Part shown: positions 7,486-14,862 of the stretch, one piece after another
How positions within the stretch are numbered: position 1 is the stretch's first letter
Layout of the letters: every line of letters starts with the position of its first letter
NCBI GenBank assembly: GCA_030831045.1
Contig: JAURMB010000029.1
Span: 1-35,766 of the forward strand
Reading direction: 5' to 3'
Source of the DNA: Schleiferiaceae bacterium
GTDB lineage: Bacteria; Bacteroidota; Bacteroidia; Flavobacteriales; Schleiferiaceae
DNA length: 35,766 nt
The notes under the pieces: model-generated
The model's input: the letters and a program-made list of their open reading frames with translations, nothing else
Told to the model about the DNA's origin: nothing
The model's database searches: none
Made by a program: the position numbers and the translations under genes

Positions 7486-8129
7486 ACGAGCCCCTCGAAA
7501 TTCACCCCTCGGCCCAGCGTGCAGCCGTGGCACTCTGCGATGCGCTGTCGATTGCTGCCGGCTCGCGCTACGTGATTGCGGTCGGCGGCGAGTCTGGAAG
7601 CGGAAAATCCACCACAGCCCTAGCCCTCAAGGCCGAGTTCGAAGATCGAGGGATGCGGGCCGAAGTTCTCCACATGGACGGATACTTCAAGCTGCCTCCG
7701 CGCGAAAACCACCAAGCGCGGCTCGACTCCTTGGACTGGGTGGGGCTTAACGAAGTACGTCTGGATCTGCTTCAAGACCACCTCGATGCATTTCGACGCG
7801 GGGCGTCACGCATCTTGGTGCCCGAGGTGGACTACTTCGCCAACGAGCTTTCGGTGCGCGAGCTCGACCTCAGCGACGTCGACGTGCTCATCGCCGAGGG
7901 AACCTACACGCTCTACCTCACCGGGCTTGACGCCGGAATTTTTATGCCCACCACCTACCAGCAGACCCGGGCGGTCCGCATGAAGCGGGTGCGGGAACCT
8001 TACGACCCATTTGTTGAACGGGTGCTGCACCTCGAGCACGCGTTGGTACGAGCTAGCGCCCCACGGGCCAACTGGGTGGTTCACCCCGACTTTAGCGTTG
8101 AAGCCTTCACGCCGTCGCTTCCGCACTAA
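7482..8129 (+). CDS. Uridine-kinase-like P-loop kinase in the sugar operon
   Basis: A 215-residue cytosolic kinase of the uridine kinase/phosphoribulokinase type. The Walker A motif is GGESGSGKST (residues 35-44). HMDGYFKLPP follows the second strand, as in uridine kinases, where the Asp binds substrate. VLIAEGTYTLYL is the later strand with an acidic residue, and VRMKRVREPYDPF resembles a lid region. I chose GTG 7482 because it overlaps the upstream stop as GTGA; the open frame from 7428 lies inside the glycosidase gene. A nucleoside kinase is unexpected in a sugar operon, so the substrate may be the sugar released by the glycosidase. That is inference; the family fits nucleosides, pantothenate or ribulose phosphate as well. 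Confidence 0.8.
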   Translation: MNEPLEIHPSAQRAAVALCDALSIAAGSRYVIAVGGESGSGKSTTALALKAEFEDRGMRAEVLHMDGYFKLPPRENHQARLDSLDWVGLNEVRLDLLQDHLDAFRRGASRILVPEVDYFANELSVRELDLSDVDVLIAEGTYTLYLTGLDAGIFMPTTYQQTRAVRMKRVREPYDPFVERVLHLEHALVRASAPRANWVVHPDFSVEAFTPSLPH

Positions 8130-8178
8130 AAAGGCACATTCGGTTGCCCAGTTCGCCACATTTGTGCACCTTTAGCTT

Positions 8179-8472
8179 ATGAACCGAGCGCTTATTGAAC
8201 GCGGACTGATGCTGATCGGTGCCGCCTTATTGGTGCTTTTTGTGCTGAGCTTTAGCGTCTCGGCACTCGAAGCATGGAACGACGAAATTCGGCTTGCCAC
8301 GGTAGGCGCCGTGGTGCTCTACGGAGCTTACAGCTTTTGGGGTCAGCCGCGCGAAGTCCAGGATTTAGCTCCGCAACCCAACGAAGCCCTGAAGCGCGAA
8401 AACGAACAGCTTCGTCGCCGCGTGGTTGAACTAGAGCAGGCCTTAAGGGATGCCCACGAACGCGCAGACTGA
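8179..8472 (+). CDS. Small membrane protein with C-terminal coiled coil, unknown function
   Basis: A 97-residue protein with two hydrophobic segments (about residues 11-31 and 40-55), then a linker and a charged heptad-rich tail (ALKRENEQLRRRVVELEQAL) that should form a coiled coil. I do not recognise a family. The tail is probably cytosolic and could dimerise the protein. It has an element like CACCTTTA four bases before the ATG (8167-8174) and lies alone between the sugar operon and the tRNA-Arg gene. A GTTG 20 nt further upstream may serve as a -33 box. Confidence 0.7.
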   Translation: MNRALIERGLMLIGAALLVLFVLSFSVSALEAWNDEIRLATVGAVVLYGAYSFWGQPREVQDLAPQPNEALKRENEQLRRRVVELEQALRDAHERAD

Positions 8473-8484
8473 GCGAGCAGGCAT

Positions 8485-8513
8485 AAAAAAAGCCCGCCGC
8501 ATGCGCGGCGGGC
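8485..8513 (-). terminator. Terminator of the tRNA-Arg transcript
   Basis: A 9-bp perfect stem (8492-8500 with 8505-8513) with an ATGC loop. Read on the minus strand it is followed by seven U residues (8485-8491). It lies 13 nt beyond the 3' end of tRNA-Arg. It may also block read-through from the plus-strand gene ending at 8472, though without a T run in that direction. Confidence 0.8.
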
Positions 8514-8525
8514 CTCCCGACGGTG

Positions 8526-8597
8526 TAGCCCTGGCAGGAATCGAACCTGCATCTTAGGCTCCGGAAACCCACATACTATCCATTGTACTACAGAGCC
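8526..8597 (-). tRNA. tRNA-Arg (anticodon CCG)
   Basis: A full cloverleaf can be drawn on the minus strand. The acceptor 5' arm GGCTCTG pairs with CAGGGCT through two wobble pairs. The D arm has GTAC/GTAT. The anticodon stem TGGGT/GCCTA carries loop TTCCGGA with anticodon CCG, which reads CGG. The T arm is GCAGG-TTCGATT-CCTGC. The discriminator is A. CCA is not encoded. It has its own promoter (TACCTTTG at 8637-8644) and terminator (8485-8513), so it is a single-gene unit. Confidence 0.93.
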
Positions 8598-8636
8598 GTC
8601 CTAAAGCCGGGCGCTGGGCGCTCCTGCTCGGGGCGG

Positions 8637-8644
8637 CAAAGGTA
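8637..8644 (-). promoter_or_regulatory. -7 element of the tRNA-Arg promoter
   Basis: TACCTTTG on the minus strand is a perfect match to the Bacteroidota TAnnTTTG box, 39 nt before the tRNA 5' end. No clear TTTG -33 box is visible at the right distance. Confidence 0.65.
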
Positions 8645-8714
8645 CAATACCGCTCGAGAGAATGATTCCTGCCCCAACCTAGATCAAGGTGGTCCAACAC
8701 TGCAGCATCACCCA

Positions 8715-8745
8715 TAAAAAAACCCAGGCAGTTTCTGCCTGGGTT
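8715..8745 (-). terminator. Terminator of the lipoprotein gene
   Basis: An 11-bp perfect stem (8721-8731 with 8735-8745), TTT loop on the plus strand. On the minus strand a U run follows (8715-8722). It lies 35 nt beyond the stop of the lipoprotein gene. Confidence 0.85.
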
Positions 8746-8780
8746 CCGCGCCAAACTGGCGAAAAATGAAGGACCGAAAC

Positions 8781-9272
8781 CTACTGCTTGGCGAAGCTGA
8801 ACTCGAGGTTGAGCGTGCCCTCAGCCGGGGTCGTAATGTCGGTTGTCGTGCGCAGGCGAATAGCCGTTTCAAGAATGCTCAGCACCTCGTAGCGGGTAAT
8901 CGTTCCGTCGGTTGCGGTAATAATCACCGAATCGGGCGCCACGCCGTTGCCTGATTTGGCGAGCCAGGTTCCGTTGCCCGACTGCTGCCAGGGGAACGGA
9001 ATGGTAAGCGCTCCGGCCACTACTTCAAGCTCCGCGTCAATGGCGTAGTTCACGCTGTTGGGCTCCTGAACCATGGTGAAGAGCGACGTCGCCGCGATGG
9101 TCTTGTCGCTCGCCACGATGGGCGTAACCCCGATGGTCGGAATGTTCACGGTACCGGCAGCCGTGATGTCGTTCACCAGCCAGGTGCCTTCAAGCTTGTC
9201 GGCGAGGGTCGGCTCCTTTTTGCACGAAGCCAAAGCGAGGGCGGACACCGCCACGAGAAGTAGTTTTTTCAT
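8781..9272 (-). CDS. Lipocalin-like lipoprotein
   Basis: A 163-residue lipoprotein. The signal peptide ends in the lipobox LASC with Cys17 as the lipidated residue. The mature part opens LADKLEGTWLVNDI, the start usual for lipocalin-like lipoproteins of Bacteroidota, and continues with alternating beta-strand-like segments to LNLEFSFAKQ. Ligand and partner are unknown. Its ATG is only 4 nt downstream of the stop of the TonB-dependent receptor. It also has its own promoter overlapping that stop: TTTG (complement of 9301-9304), 16 nt, TACATTAG (9277-9284). It could be the surface partner of the receptor, or simply a neighbour. The strong terminator at 8715-8745 ends the unit. Confidence 0.82.
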   Translation of the reverse strand: MKKLLLVAVSALALASCKKEPTLADKLEGTWLVNDITAAGTVNIPTIGVTPIVASDKTIAATSLFTMVQEPNSVNYAIDAELEVVAGALTIPFPWQQSGNGTWLAKSGNGVAPDSVIITATDGTITRYEVLSILETAIRLRTTTDITTPAEGTLNLEFSFAKQ

Positions 9273-9276
9273 AGGT

Positions 9277-9304
9277 CTAATGTAGCAAAAAGTTGGCTTG
9301 CAAA
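9277..9304 (-). promoter_or_regulatory. Promoter of the lipoprotein gene inside the receptor 3' end
   Basis: On the minus strand TTTG, a 16-nt spacer and TACATTAG. The TAG of the -7 element is the receptor's stop codon. The element ends 4 nt before the lipoprotein ATG, so transcription would begin at or next to the start codon. Confidence 0.5.
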
Positions 9305-11364
9305 CTGAACATGCGCGGCTCGGCCAGCAGTGCGGGGCGCGGACTCACCACGCGGTTGGTCAGGTTCGTAACCGCTGCAACAACGGTCCACCGGTCGCTG
9401 GCCTTGAACTGCAGGCGGGCGTCGGCGACAAAGTCTCCGCCCGAAGTGAAGTAGCGCGAATCTGCCACCCCCGGCACATAAATGGCGACCAGGGGCGAGG
9501 TGAAAATGCCGTCGATGTTCTCCATGAAGCTGTTGGCGCGAATGCTGATCGCACCCGTCACGCGGCGCCAGGTGTAGGCGAGGTCGGCCTTGCCCACATG
9601 GCGGTACCGGTACTTGAGCACCTTGCTGCTCGGGTCCAACGACGTCGAGGTGTAGGTCAGTGCGGAGCCTGCGGCATCCGAGGCATAGACCTTCTCAGGA
9701 TCAAGAGCGACCGGCTGCGCATAGGTGTACGAAACCAAGGCCTGAAGGGTGCCGGGTCCGAGCTTGGCTTCGCCCACCGCGGTGGCCTCGAGGCCCTGAA
9801 TGCGGGTGGGGCCGACGTTGAGTGAGGTAAATCCGAAGTTGGCTAAGCCCGCGTTGGGCACGTTGGCCCACTGGCCAAAGCTGAATTCGAGCATGTCGCG
9901 AAACTCGGTGCGGAACAGGGCCAGGTCGGCGTAGCCCTTGAGGCCTCCGCGTCCCTTAAATGCTTGACGCAGGGCGAGTTCAGCCGTCCAGCCCTGCTCG
10001 GGCTTGAGTCCTGGCCGTGGAAAAACCTGAAGCACGCCCGCCGCAGAGGCACTGTACAGCTCCGCGATTGAAGGGTAGCGAAAGCCTTGGGCCCACGAGG
10101 CGCGCAGGTGGGTGGCGCGTCCGAGGGCGCGGTGGGCTCCGGCCCGCAAAACCGGCCGCTTGAACGCCTCGAGGTCGTCAATGGCAAACGCTTCGTAGCG
10201 CAGGCCCACGTGGGCATCCCAGCGGGCGCGGGTGTAGTCGACTTGAAGGAGTCCGCCCAGATTGGCGCTGCGGTGGTCGCCCGAAAAGAGCGGCGAGGTC
10301 ATTTGGCTGGCCGACCCCTGAAGGCCCGCTGTGACCGCCCAATTACCCCGGTAGGCCTGGGCGAGGTATTCGCCGAGCAGCTGCTGCGACGTGTTGGAGT
10401 AGTCGTTGCTGTCCAAGAAGCTTTTGGTGTCGATGCCCAGGGCGCGCAGGCGCAGGGTGTGCTTGATTCCGTCGCCCCGCACAATTAGGTGGCCGGCCAA
10501 AGCGCCAATGCGGCTGTCGGTCTTGGTCGCCGACGAGTCGAGCGGCGTGTAGCCGTAGCGAAAATCTTCCCAGAGCAGGGCGGACCGGCTGCTGCGGTCG
10601 AGGTACTGCGCGTTGAGGCCCCATTCCGTGCGGGCATTGGGGCGAAACCGGTACTTGGCGTGCAGGCGGCCGCTGGTTTCGCCAACGCCGTACTGGTAGC
10701 CTTGGTCGCCAAAGGCCTGACCGTGCACCACCCAGCCGTGGCGGCCGGTGGAATCGCTTCCGCTGGCGGCGAAGCGCAGGGCTCCGCGGCCGCGCGGACT
10801 GTCGTACCACCGCAGGCCCAGTCGGGGCGGTTGGCCGTAGGATTCCGCTAACGTGCTCACCATGACGCGCGGTTTGGCCGAGGGTTCCCACGTGCGCAGG
10901 TGAATGACGCCGTTGAGCGCCGACGAGCCGTACAGCGACGAGGACGCGCCTTTGACCACTTCGACTTGGTCCAGGGCCTCCATCGGAAGCGCGGACCACT
11001 GCACCCCTCCGGCGTCGGGACTTAGGGCCGGAAGGTCGTCGACCAAGACCAGCACGCGGGACCCGCTGCCGAGCGACCAACCGCTGCCCGCGCGGATGTT
11101 GGCCTGGCCGTCTTGCATGGTTACCCCCGGAGCCATTTGAAGCGTTTGCTCGATGCGGCCGTTGGGTTTGTCAAGGGCCAAGCGGCTCGGTAGCACGTCC
11201 ACCGAAACATAGGTGGCCGCCAAGTTGGTCGCGTTGCGGCTTACCGTCACGACGGTCTCGTCGAGGGTAATGAGGCTGTCCTTTGGTGCGGCGTTCGGGC
11301 GCTGCTGGGCGGCGAGTTCTGAAACGGTTAACGCGGCTACAGTGAATAAAATAATTCGGCGCAT
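9277..11364 (-). CDS. TonB-dependent receptor, BtuB/siderophore-like size
   Basis: A 695-residue outer-membrane receptor. The signal peptide is MRRIILFTVAALTVSELAAQ. A TonB-box-like stretch (LDETVVTVSR) and a plug domain follow (MAPGVTMQDGQANIRAGSG, VLVLVDDLPALSPDAGG, ALDQVEVVKGASSSLYGSSA). The barrel ends in FSLQANFLLH; the last residue is His rather than the usual Phe or Tyr. The compact size resembles vitamin B12, siderophore or metal-chelate receptors more than SusC. I chose ATG 11364, since residues upstream in the same frame are the reverse of the SDR gene and not protein-like. Only 30 nt separate it from the divergent SDR gene. The substrate cannot be read. Confidence 0.92.
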   Translation of the reverse strand: MRRIILFTVAALTVSELAAQQRPNAAPKDSLITLDETVVTVSRNATNLAATYVSVDVLPSRLALDKPNGRIEQTLQMAPGVTMQDGQANIRAGSGWSLGSGSRVLVLVDDLPALSPDAGGVQWSALPMEALDQVEVVKGASSSLYGSSALNGVIHLRTWEPSAKPRVMVSTLAESYGQPPRLGLRWYDSPRGRGALRFAASGSDSTGRHGWVVHGQAFGDQGYQYGVGETSGRLHAKYRFRPNARTEWGLNAQYLDRSSRSALLWEDFRYGYTPLDSSATKTDSRIGALAGHLIVRGDGIKHTLRLRALGIDTKSFLDSNDYSNTSQQLLGEYLAQAYRGNWAVTAGLQGSASQMTSPLFSGDHRSANLGGLLQVDYTRARWDAHVGLRYEAFAIDDLEAFKRPVLRAGAHRALGRATHLRASWAQGFRYPSIAELYSASAAGVLQVFPRPGLKPEQGWTAELALRQAFKGRGGLKGYADLALFRTEFRDMLEFSFGQWANVPNAGLANFGFTSLNVGPTRIQGLEATAVGEAKLGPGTLQALVSYTYAQPVALDPEKVYASDAAGSALTYTSTSLDPSSKVLKYRYRHVGKADLAYTWRRVTGAISIRANSFMENIDGIFTSPLVAIYVPGVADSRYFTSGGDFVADARLQFKASDRWTVVAAVTNLTNRVVSPRPALLAEPRMFSLQANFLLH

Positions 11365-11379
11365 TGCAGGTGTTGTGGC

Positions 11380-11387
11380 TAAGTTTA
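11380..11387 (+). promoter_or_regulatory. Putative -7 element of the SDR gene
   Basis: TAAGTTTA matches TAnnTTTG at all but the last defined base and ends 7 nt before the ATG of the SDR gene. The 30-nt gap must hold both divergent promoters, so the -33 boxes would lie inside the opposite gene. Confidence 0.4.
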
Positions 11388-11394
11388 CCAAAGT

Positions 11395-12147
11395 ATGAAA
11401 ACGGTTTGGATTACCGGCGCTTCGTCGGGTTTTGGAGCGGCCAGCGTGCGCTGGTTTGCCGAGCGCGGATGGCGCGTGGGGGCGTGGGCCCGCCGGGGCG
11501 ATCGCTTGGCCCAGCTGCGCGACGAGGTATTGGCGGCGGTCCCCGGAGCGGAACTTTGGTTCGACACGGTCGACGTGCGCGACGCGGCGGCCGTGCAGTC
11601 CGCGTGGGACCGTCGGCCCTTTGCCGAGGTCGACGTGCTCGTGAACAACGCCGGGCTCGCGCGCGGACGCGAGTCCATCGAAGAAGGTTCGCTGCAGGAC
11701 TGGGACGAAATGATCGACACCAACCTCAAAGGCCTGCTGTACGTTACTCGAGCAGTCGCCCCAAGCATGGTGGCCCGAGGCCACGGTCACATCATCAACA
11801 TCGGCAGCTTGGCAGGCCGCGAGGCGTACCCGGGCGGAAACGTTTACGGCGCCTCGAAATTCGCCGTCGACGGACTAACGGACGGAATGCGCCTCGACCT
11901 CACCCCCAAGGGCATCAAAGTCAGCCAAATCGCCCCCGGGCTGGCCGACACCGAGTTTTCCTCGGTGCGCTTTCATGGGGACCGCGCCAAGGCCAACTCG
12001 GTGTACTCGGGCATGCAGCCTTTGCGCCCCGAAGACGTCGCCGAAGTCATCGGCTATGTTGCCACCGCCCCCTCGCACGTCAATCTGGCTGACGTGCTGC
12101 TGATGCCCTCCGCCCAAGCTTCGTCAACCCTCGTTCGCCGATCATGA
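11395..12147 (+). CDS. Short-chain dehydrogenase/reductase, YdfG-like
   Basis: A 250-residue cytosolic oxidoreductase of the classical SDR family. The Rossmann motif is TGASSGFG (residues 7-14). The structural motif NNAG lies at 84-87. Catalytic residues are Ser138 (IGSLAGR), Tyr151 and Lys155 (YGASK). The length and the ASKFAVDGLTDGMRLDL region resemble the NADP-dependent 3-hydroxy acid (serine, 3-hydroxypropionate) dehydrogenases. Arginines after the second strand (ARRGDR) favour NADP(H). Its stop overlaps the CDF transporter start as ATGA, and that gene overlaps pepT in the same way, so the three form a coupled operon. No shared pathway is evident. Confidence 0.9.
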   Translation: MKTVWITGASSGFGAASVRWFAERGWRVGAWARRGDRLAQLRDEVLAAVPGAELWFDTVDVRDAAAVQSAWDRRPFAEVDVLVNNAGLARGRESIEEGSLQDWDEMIDTNLKGLLYVTRAVAPSMVARGHGHIINIGSLAGREAYPGGNVYGASKFAVDGLTDGMRLDLTPKGIKVSQIAPGLADTEFSSVRFHGDRAKANSVYSGMQPLRPEDVAEVIGYVATAPSHVNLADVLLMPSAQASSTLVRRS

Positions 12148-13133
12148 ACCCCATTATTCGCCTCCCACTGCAGCTTTTGAGCATCGGATTTCTGCTCTTG
12201 GGCGTTAAAGTCTATGCCTACTTCAGCACGCACTCCATCGCCATTTTGTCGGACGTGCTCGAGTCCACCGTACACCTTTTGGCCGGAGCCCTTACCATCT
12301 TCAGCGTGTGGTACGCCCGCCAGCCCCGCGACGCCTCGCACCCCTACGGACACGGCAAAATCGAATTCATTTCGGCGGCATTTGAAGGCCTGCTCATGGC
12401 CATTACCGCGCTTGGAATCTTCTATCAGGCCATCATGCACCTCGCCGAGGGCAAAATGCCCGAGCACCTGAGTACTGGGCTCATTCTTACCCTCGCGGCC
12501 GGAATGGTAAACGGCGGTATCGGTCTGGTCTACAAGCGCATGGGCCGCAAGCAGCTTTCGGTGGCATTCACCGCCGAGGGCGAACATCTGCTTTCGGATT
12601 TTTACTCGTCTGTGGGCGTAACTCTGGGACTCGGGCTGGTGCTCTGGACCGGAATTCCGTGGATTGATCCTGCCATCGGCTTGGTCATGGGCGGAATCGT
12701 GGGCTACCAGAGCTTTTCGGTCCTGCGAAAGGCCCTTGCCGGCCTCATGGACGCGGCCGACGTCAACGTGCTCGAAAAGGTGGTGGCAACGCTTGACCAG
12801 CAGCGCAAACGGGAGTGGATTGACGTGCACCACTTTCGCTTGGTCCACTACGGCGGGCAGTACCACGTCGACGCGCACCTTACCCTGCCCCACTACTGGG
12901 ACCTGCAGCGCGTTCACGACGAAGTCGACGCGATGGAAGAGTTAATTTCGAGCACTTTTGAGCACGAAGTCGAATTTTCGGTTCACGCGGACCCCTGCGT
13001 TCCCGATTCCTGCTCGCTTTGCCAGGTCGCCGATTGCGGAGTTCGGGGCCACGCCTTCGAACGCACGATTCCCTGGACCGTCGATAACGTGCTGGTCAAC
13101 GGCAAGCACAGCTTGACCCGTACCGACTTATGA
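12144..13133 (+). CDS. Cation diffusion facilitator (CDF) metal transporter with Cys-rich tail
   Basis: A 329-residue inner-membrane divalent-metal/proton antiporter of the CDF family. About six membrane segments are visible. The hallmark HPYGHGKIEF follows the second. The metal-site half in the fifth segment reads HLLSD (HxxxD), and the first half reads LSDVLESTVHLL, with His where an Asn or Asp is common. A cytosolic C-terminal domain follows (VHHFRLVHYGGQYHVDAHL). Its end carries an added cysteine motif (DPCVPDSCSLCQVADC, spacing C-x4-C-x2-C-x4-C) that could bind metal. It overlaps its neighbours by 4 nt on each side. The transported ion (Zn, Fe, Mn, Co or Cd) cannot be decided. Confidence 0.9.
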   Translation: MNPIIRLPLQLLSIGFLLLGVKVYAYFSTHSIAILSDVLESTVHLLAGALTIFSVWYARQPRDASHPYGHGKIEFISAAFEGLLMAITALGIFYQAIMHLAEGKMPEHLSTGLILTLAAGMVNGGIGLVYKRMGRKQLSVAFTAEGEHLLSDFYSSVGVTLGLGLVLWTGIPWIDPAIGLVMGGIVGYQSFSVLRKALAGLMDAADVNVLEKVVATLDQQRKREWIDVHHFRLVHYGGQYHVDAHLTLPHYWDLQRVHDEVDAMEELISSTFEHEVEFSVHADPCVPDSCSLCQVADCGVRGHAFERTIPWTVDNVLVNGKHSLTRTDL

Positions 13134-14359
13134 GTTCCGCCCTCGAACGCCTGCTTCGCTACGTTCAGATTGACACGCAGAGCGATCCGCACTCGACCGC
13201 GTCGCCCACCACCGAGAAGCAAAAAGACTTGGGGCGCCTGCTCGTGGCTGAGCTCCATGCTTTGGGCCTCCGCGACGCCGAGCTCGACGAACACGGCTAC
13301 GTTTATGCTGCACTGGCGGCGACGACCGACCGCGACGTGCCGGTCATTTGCTGGTGCGCCCACATGGACACGTCGCCTGAGGCGCCTGGAGCCGGGGTAC
13401 AGCCGATGGTGCACCGCGGCTACGACGGAGGAGTGATTCCCCTGCCCCACGAAGGCATCGAGCTGGACCCGGCGGAGCATCCGGATTTGCGGGATCAGGT
13501 AGGTTCCGCCATCGTAACGGCCGACGGCCGCACCCTGCTCGGCGCCGACAACAAAGCGGGTATTGCCGAAATAATGGCCGCCGTGGAATGGCTCGTTGCG
13601 CACCCCGAGGTGGCCCACGGCACGATTAAAATCCTATTTACCCCCGACGAAGAGGTCGGTCGCGGAACCGCCCACCCCGACCTCGCCCGCCTGGGCGCCG
13701 AATTCGCCTACACCGTCGACGGCGAGCGCCGCGGAACCCTTGAGGACGAGACCTTTAGCGCTGACGGCGCCGTACTCACGTTTACCGGCGCGAACACCCA
13801 CCCCGGTTTTGCCAAAGGCAAAATGGTCAATGCGCTCAAAGGCGCCGGGGACCTCCTCAACCGCCTTCCGCACGACTGGAGCCCCGAGGGCACCGACGGA
13901 ACCGATGGATTCGTGCACCCCTACGAGGTAAAGGGTAGCGTGGAGTCCGTGCAGATTCACTTCATTTTGCGCAGCTTTCGCTCCGCCGACCTGGCGACTT
14001 ATGCCGAGCGCCTCCGCAGCCTAGCAGCCGAAGTGTGCGCCGAGCGTCCGGGACTGGAATACTCGCTCGACGTGCGCGAACAGTACCGCAACATGAAGGA
14101 AGTGCTGGACCGCCACCCCGAGGTGGCCAACCACGCCGAAACGGCCATGCGCCGAGCCGGACTCACCCCCCAACGCGGCCGAATCCGCGGCGGAACCGAC
14201 GGCAGCCAGCTCAGCTTCATGGGCCTGCCTACGGTCAACCTATTCGCGGGCGAGCACGCCTTTCACAGCCGCTACGAATGGGTCAGCGAGGCCGACATGG
14301 AGTACGCGGTCCAAACGCTCATCGAACTAGCCCAAGTCTGGGCGGAAGCCAGAAACTAG
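13130..14359 (+). CDS. pepT: Peptidase T (tripeptide aminopeptidase)
   Basis: A 409-residue cytosolic di-zinc exopeptidase that removes the N-terminal residue from tripeptides. It matches PepT of the M20 family from end to end. His78 and Asp80 (AHMDTSP), Asp140 (LLGADNKAG), the glutamates at 174-175 (TPDEEVGRG) and the late HAFHSRYEWV are the expected metal and catalytic residues, with numbering nearly as in the Escherichia coli enzyme. The dimerisation domain lies between. The length is normal. It is the last gene of the SDR-CDF-pepT overlap chain and converges on the DoxX gene with 21 nt between stops and no clear terminator. Confidence 0.96.
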   Translation: MSSALERLLRYVQIDTQSDPHSTASPTTEKQKDLGRLLVAELHALGLRDAELDEHGYVYAALAATTDRDVPVICWCAHMDTSPEAPGAGVQPMVHRGYDGGVIPLPHEGIELDPAEHPDLRDQVGSAIVTADGRTLLGADNKAGIAEIMAAVEWLVAHPEVAHGTIKILFTPDEEVGRGTAHPDLARLGAEFAYTVDGERRGTLEDETFSADGAVLTFTGANTHPGFAKGKMVNALKGAGDLLNRLPHDWSPEGTDGTDGFVHPYEVKGSVESVQIHFILRSFRSADLATYAERLRSLAAEVCAERPGLEYSLDVREQYRNMKEVLDRHPEVANHAETAMRRAGLTPQRGRIRGGTDGSQLSFMGLPTVNLFAGEHAFHSRYEWVSEADMEYAVQTLIELAQVWAEARN

Positions 14360-14380
14360 AAACGAGCAACTTGCTACTTG

Positions 14381-14776
14381 CTACGTGCGGCGGAGCGCCC
14401 AAGCGTCCAGCGAGTAGCCGCCGGCTCCCAGCAGCATCGTCGCTAAGAACGGAATCGCAAAGAGCAGCGAGTGCTCCTTGTCGCCCAAGGCGTCGGCCCA
14501 GTGGGCCCCAAAGGCAGCCACAAGCATGGTGAAGGCGGCGGGGGCCGCAAACCAACGGGTTTTGAAGCCGACAATCAAGGCCAGCGGAGCGACGAATTCG
14601 CCAAATACCGCCAGGGCGAGGCTGAGTTCGGGCCCCAGGCCGGCAAAGTCGTAAAACTGAATTTCGCCCCCGGCGAGCAGCTTGAGCAGCTTCGGGTACC
14701 CGTGGGTGAGCATGAGGGCGGCCGGACCGATGCGCAGCAGGGCGAGTCCGAGATCGTTGAAAAATTCGCGGTTCAT
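14381..14776 (-). CDS. DoxX-family membrane protein
   Basis: A 131-residue inner-membrane protein with four hydrophobic segments. The typical DoxX features are visible: LGLALLRIGPAALMLTHGYPKLL in the first segment, FGEFVAPLALIVGF in the second, AAFTMLVAAFGAHW in the third and a last segment LLGAGGYSLDAW. The family is linked to redox processes in a few organisms, but the role here is unknown. I chose ATG 14776; the frame also has a TTG at 14785. A -7-like box, TAACTTGG, ends 5 nt before the ATG (complement of 14782-14789). Confidence 0.88.
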   Translation of the reverse strand: MNREFFNDLGLALLRIGPAALMLTHGYPKLLKLLAGGEIQFYDFAGLGPELSLALAVFGEFVAPLALIVGFKTRWFAAPAAFTMLVAAFGAHWADALGDKEHSLLFAIPFLATMLLGAGGYSLDAWALRRT

Positions 14777-14781
14777 GGGGT

Positions 14782-14789
14782 CCAAGTTA
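14782..14789 (-). promoter_or_regulatory. Putative -7 element of the DoxX gene
   Basis: TAACTTGG on the minus strand, one mismatch to TAnnTTTG, ends 5 nt before the ATG. Its position implies a leaderless or nearly leaderless mRNA. Confidence 0.4.
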
Positions 14790-14862
14790 CGTGAGGGTGA
14801 AGATTTAGCGTATCATGACCTAAAGCACCCAATAGTTCGTGAAATTTTTCGTACTTGGGGGT

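Noticed and set aside
10343..11080. Minus-strand frame of 245 codons inside the second receptor, in another frame
   Set aside because: Arg/Pro/Gly-rich translation without structure; the receptor frame has full plug and barrel features.
11365..11790. N-terminal extension of the second TonB-dependent receptor to 11790
   Set aside because: It runs antisense through the SDR gene and has no protein-like features; the signal peptide starts at 11364.
14360..14395. Short repeated ACTTGCT motif between pepT and the DoxX gene as a regulatory repeat
   Set aside because: Only two and a half short copies in a 21-nt convergent gap; likely chance.
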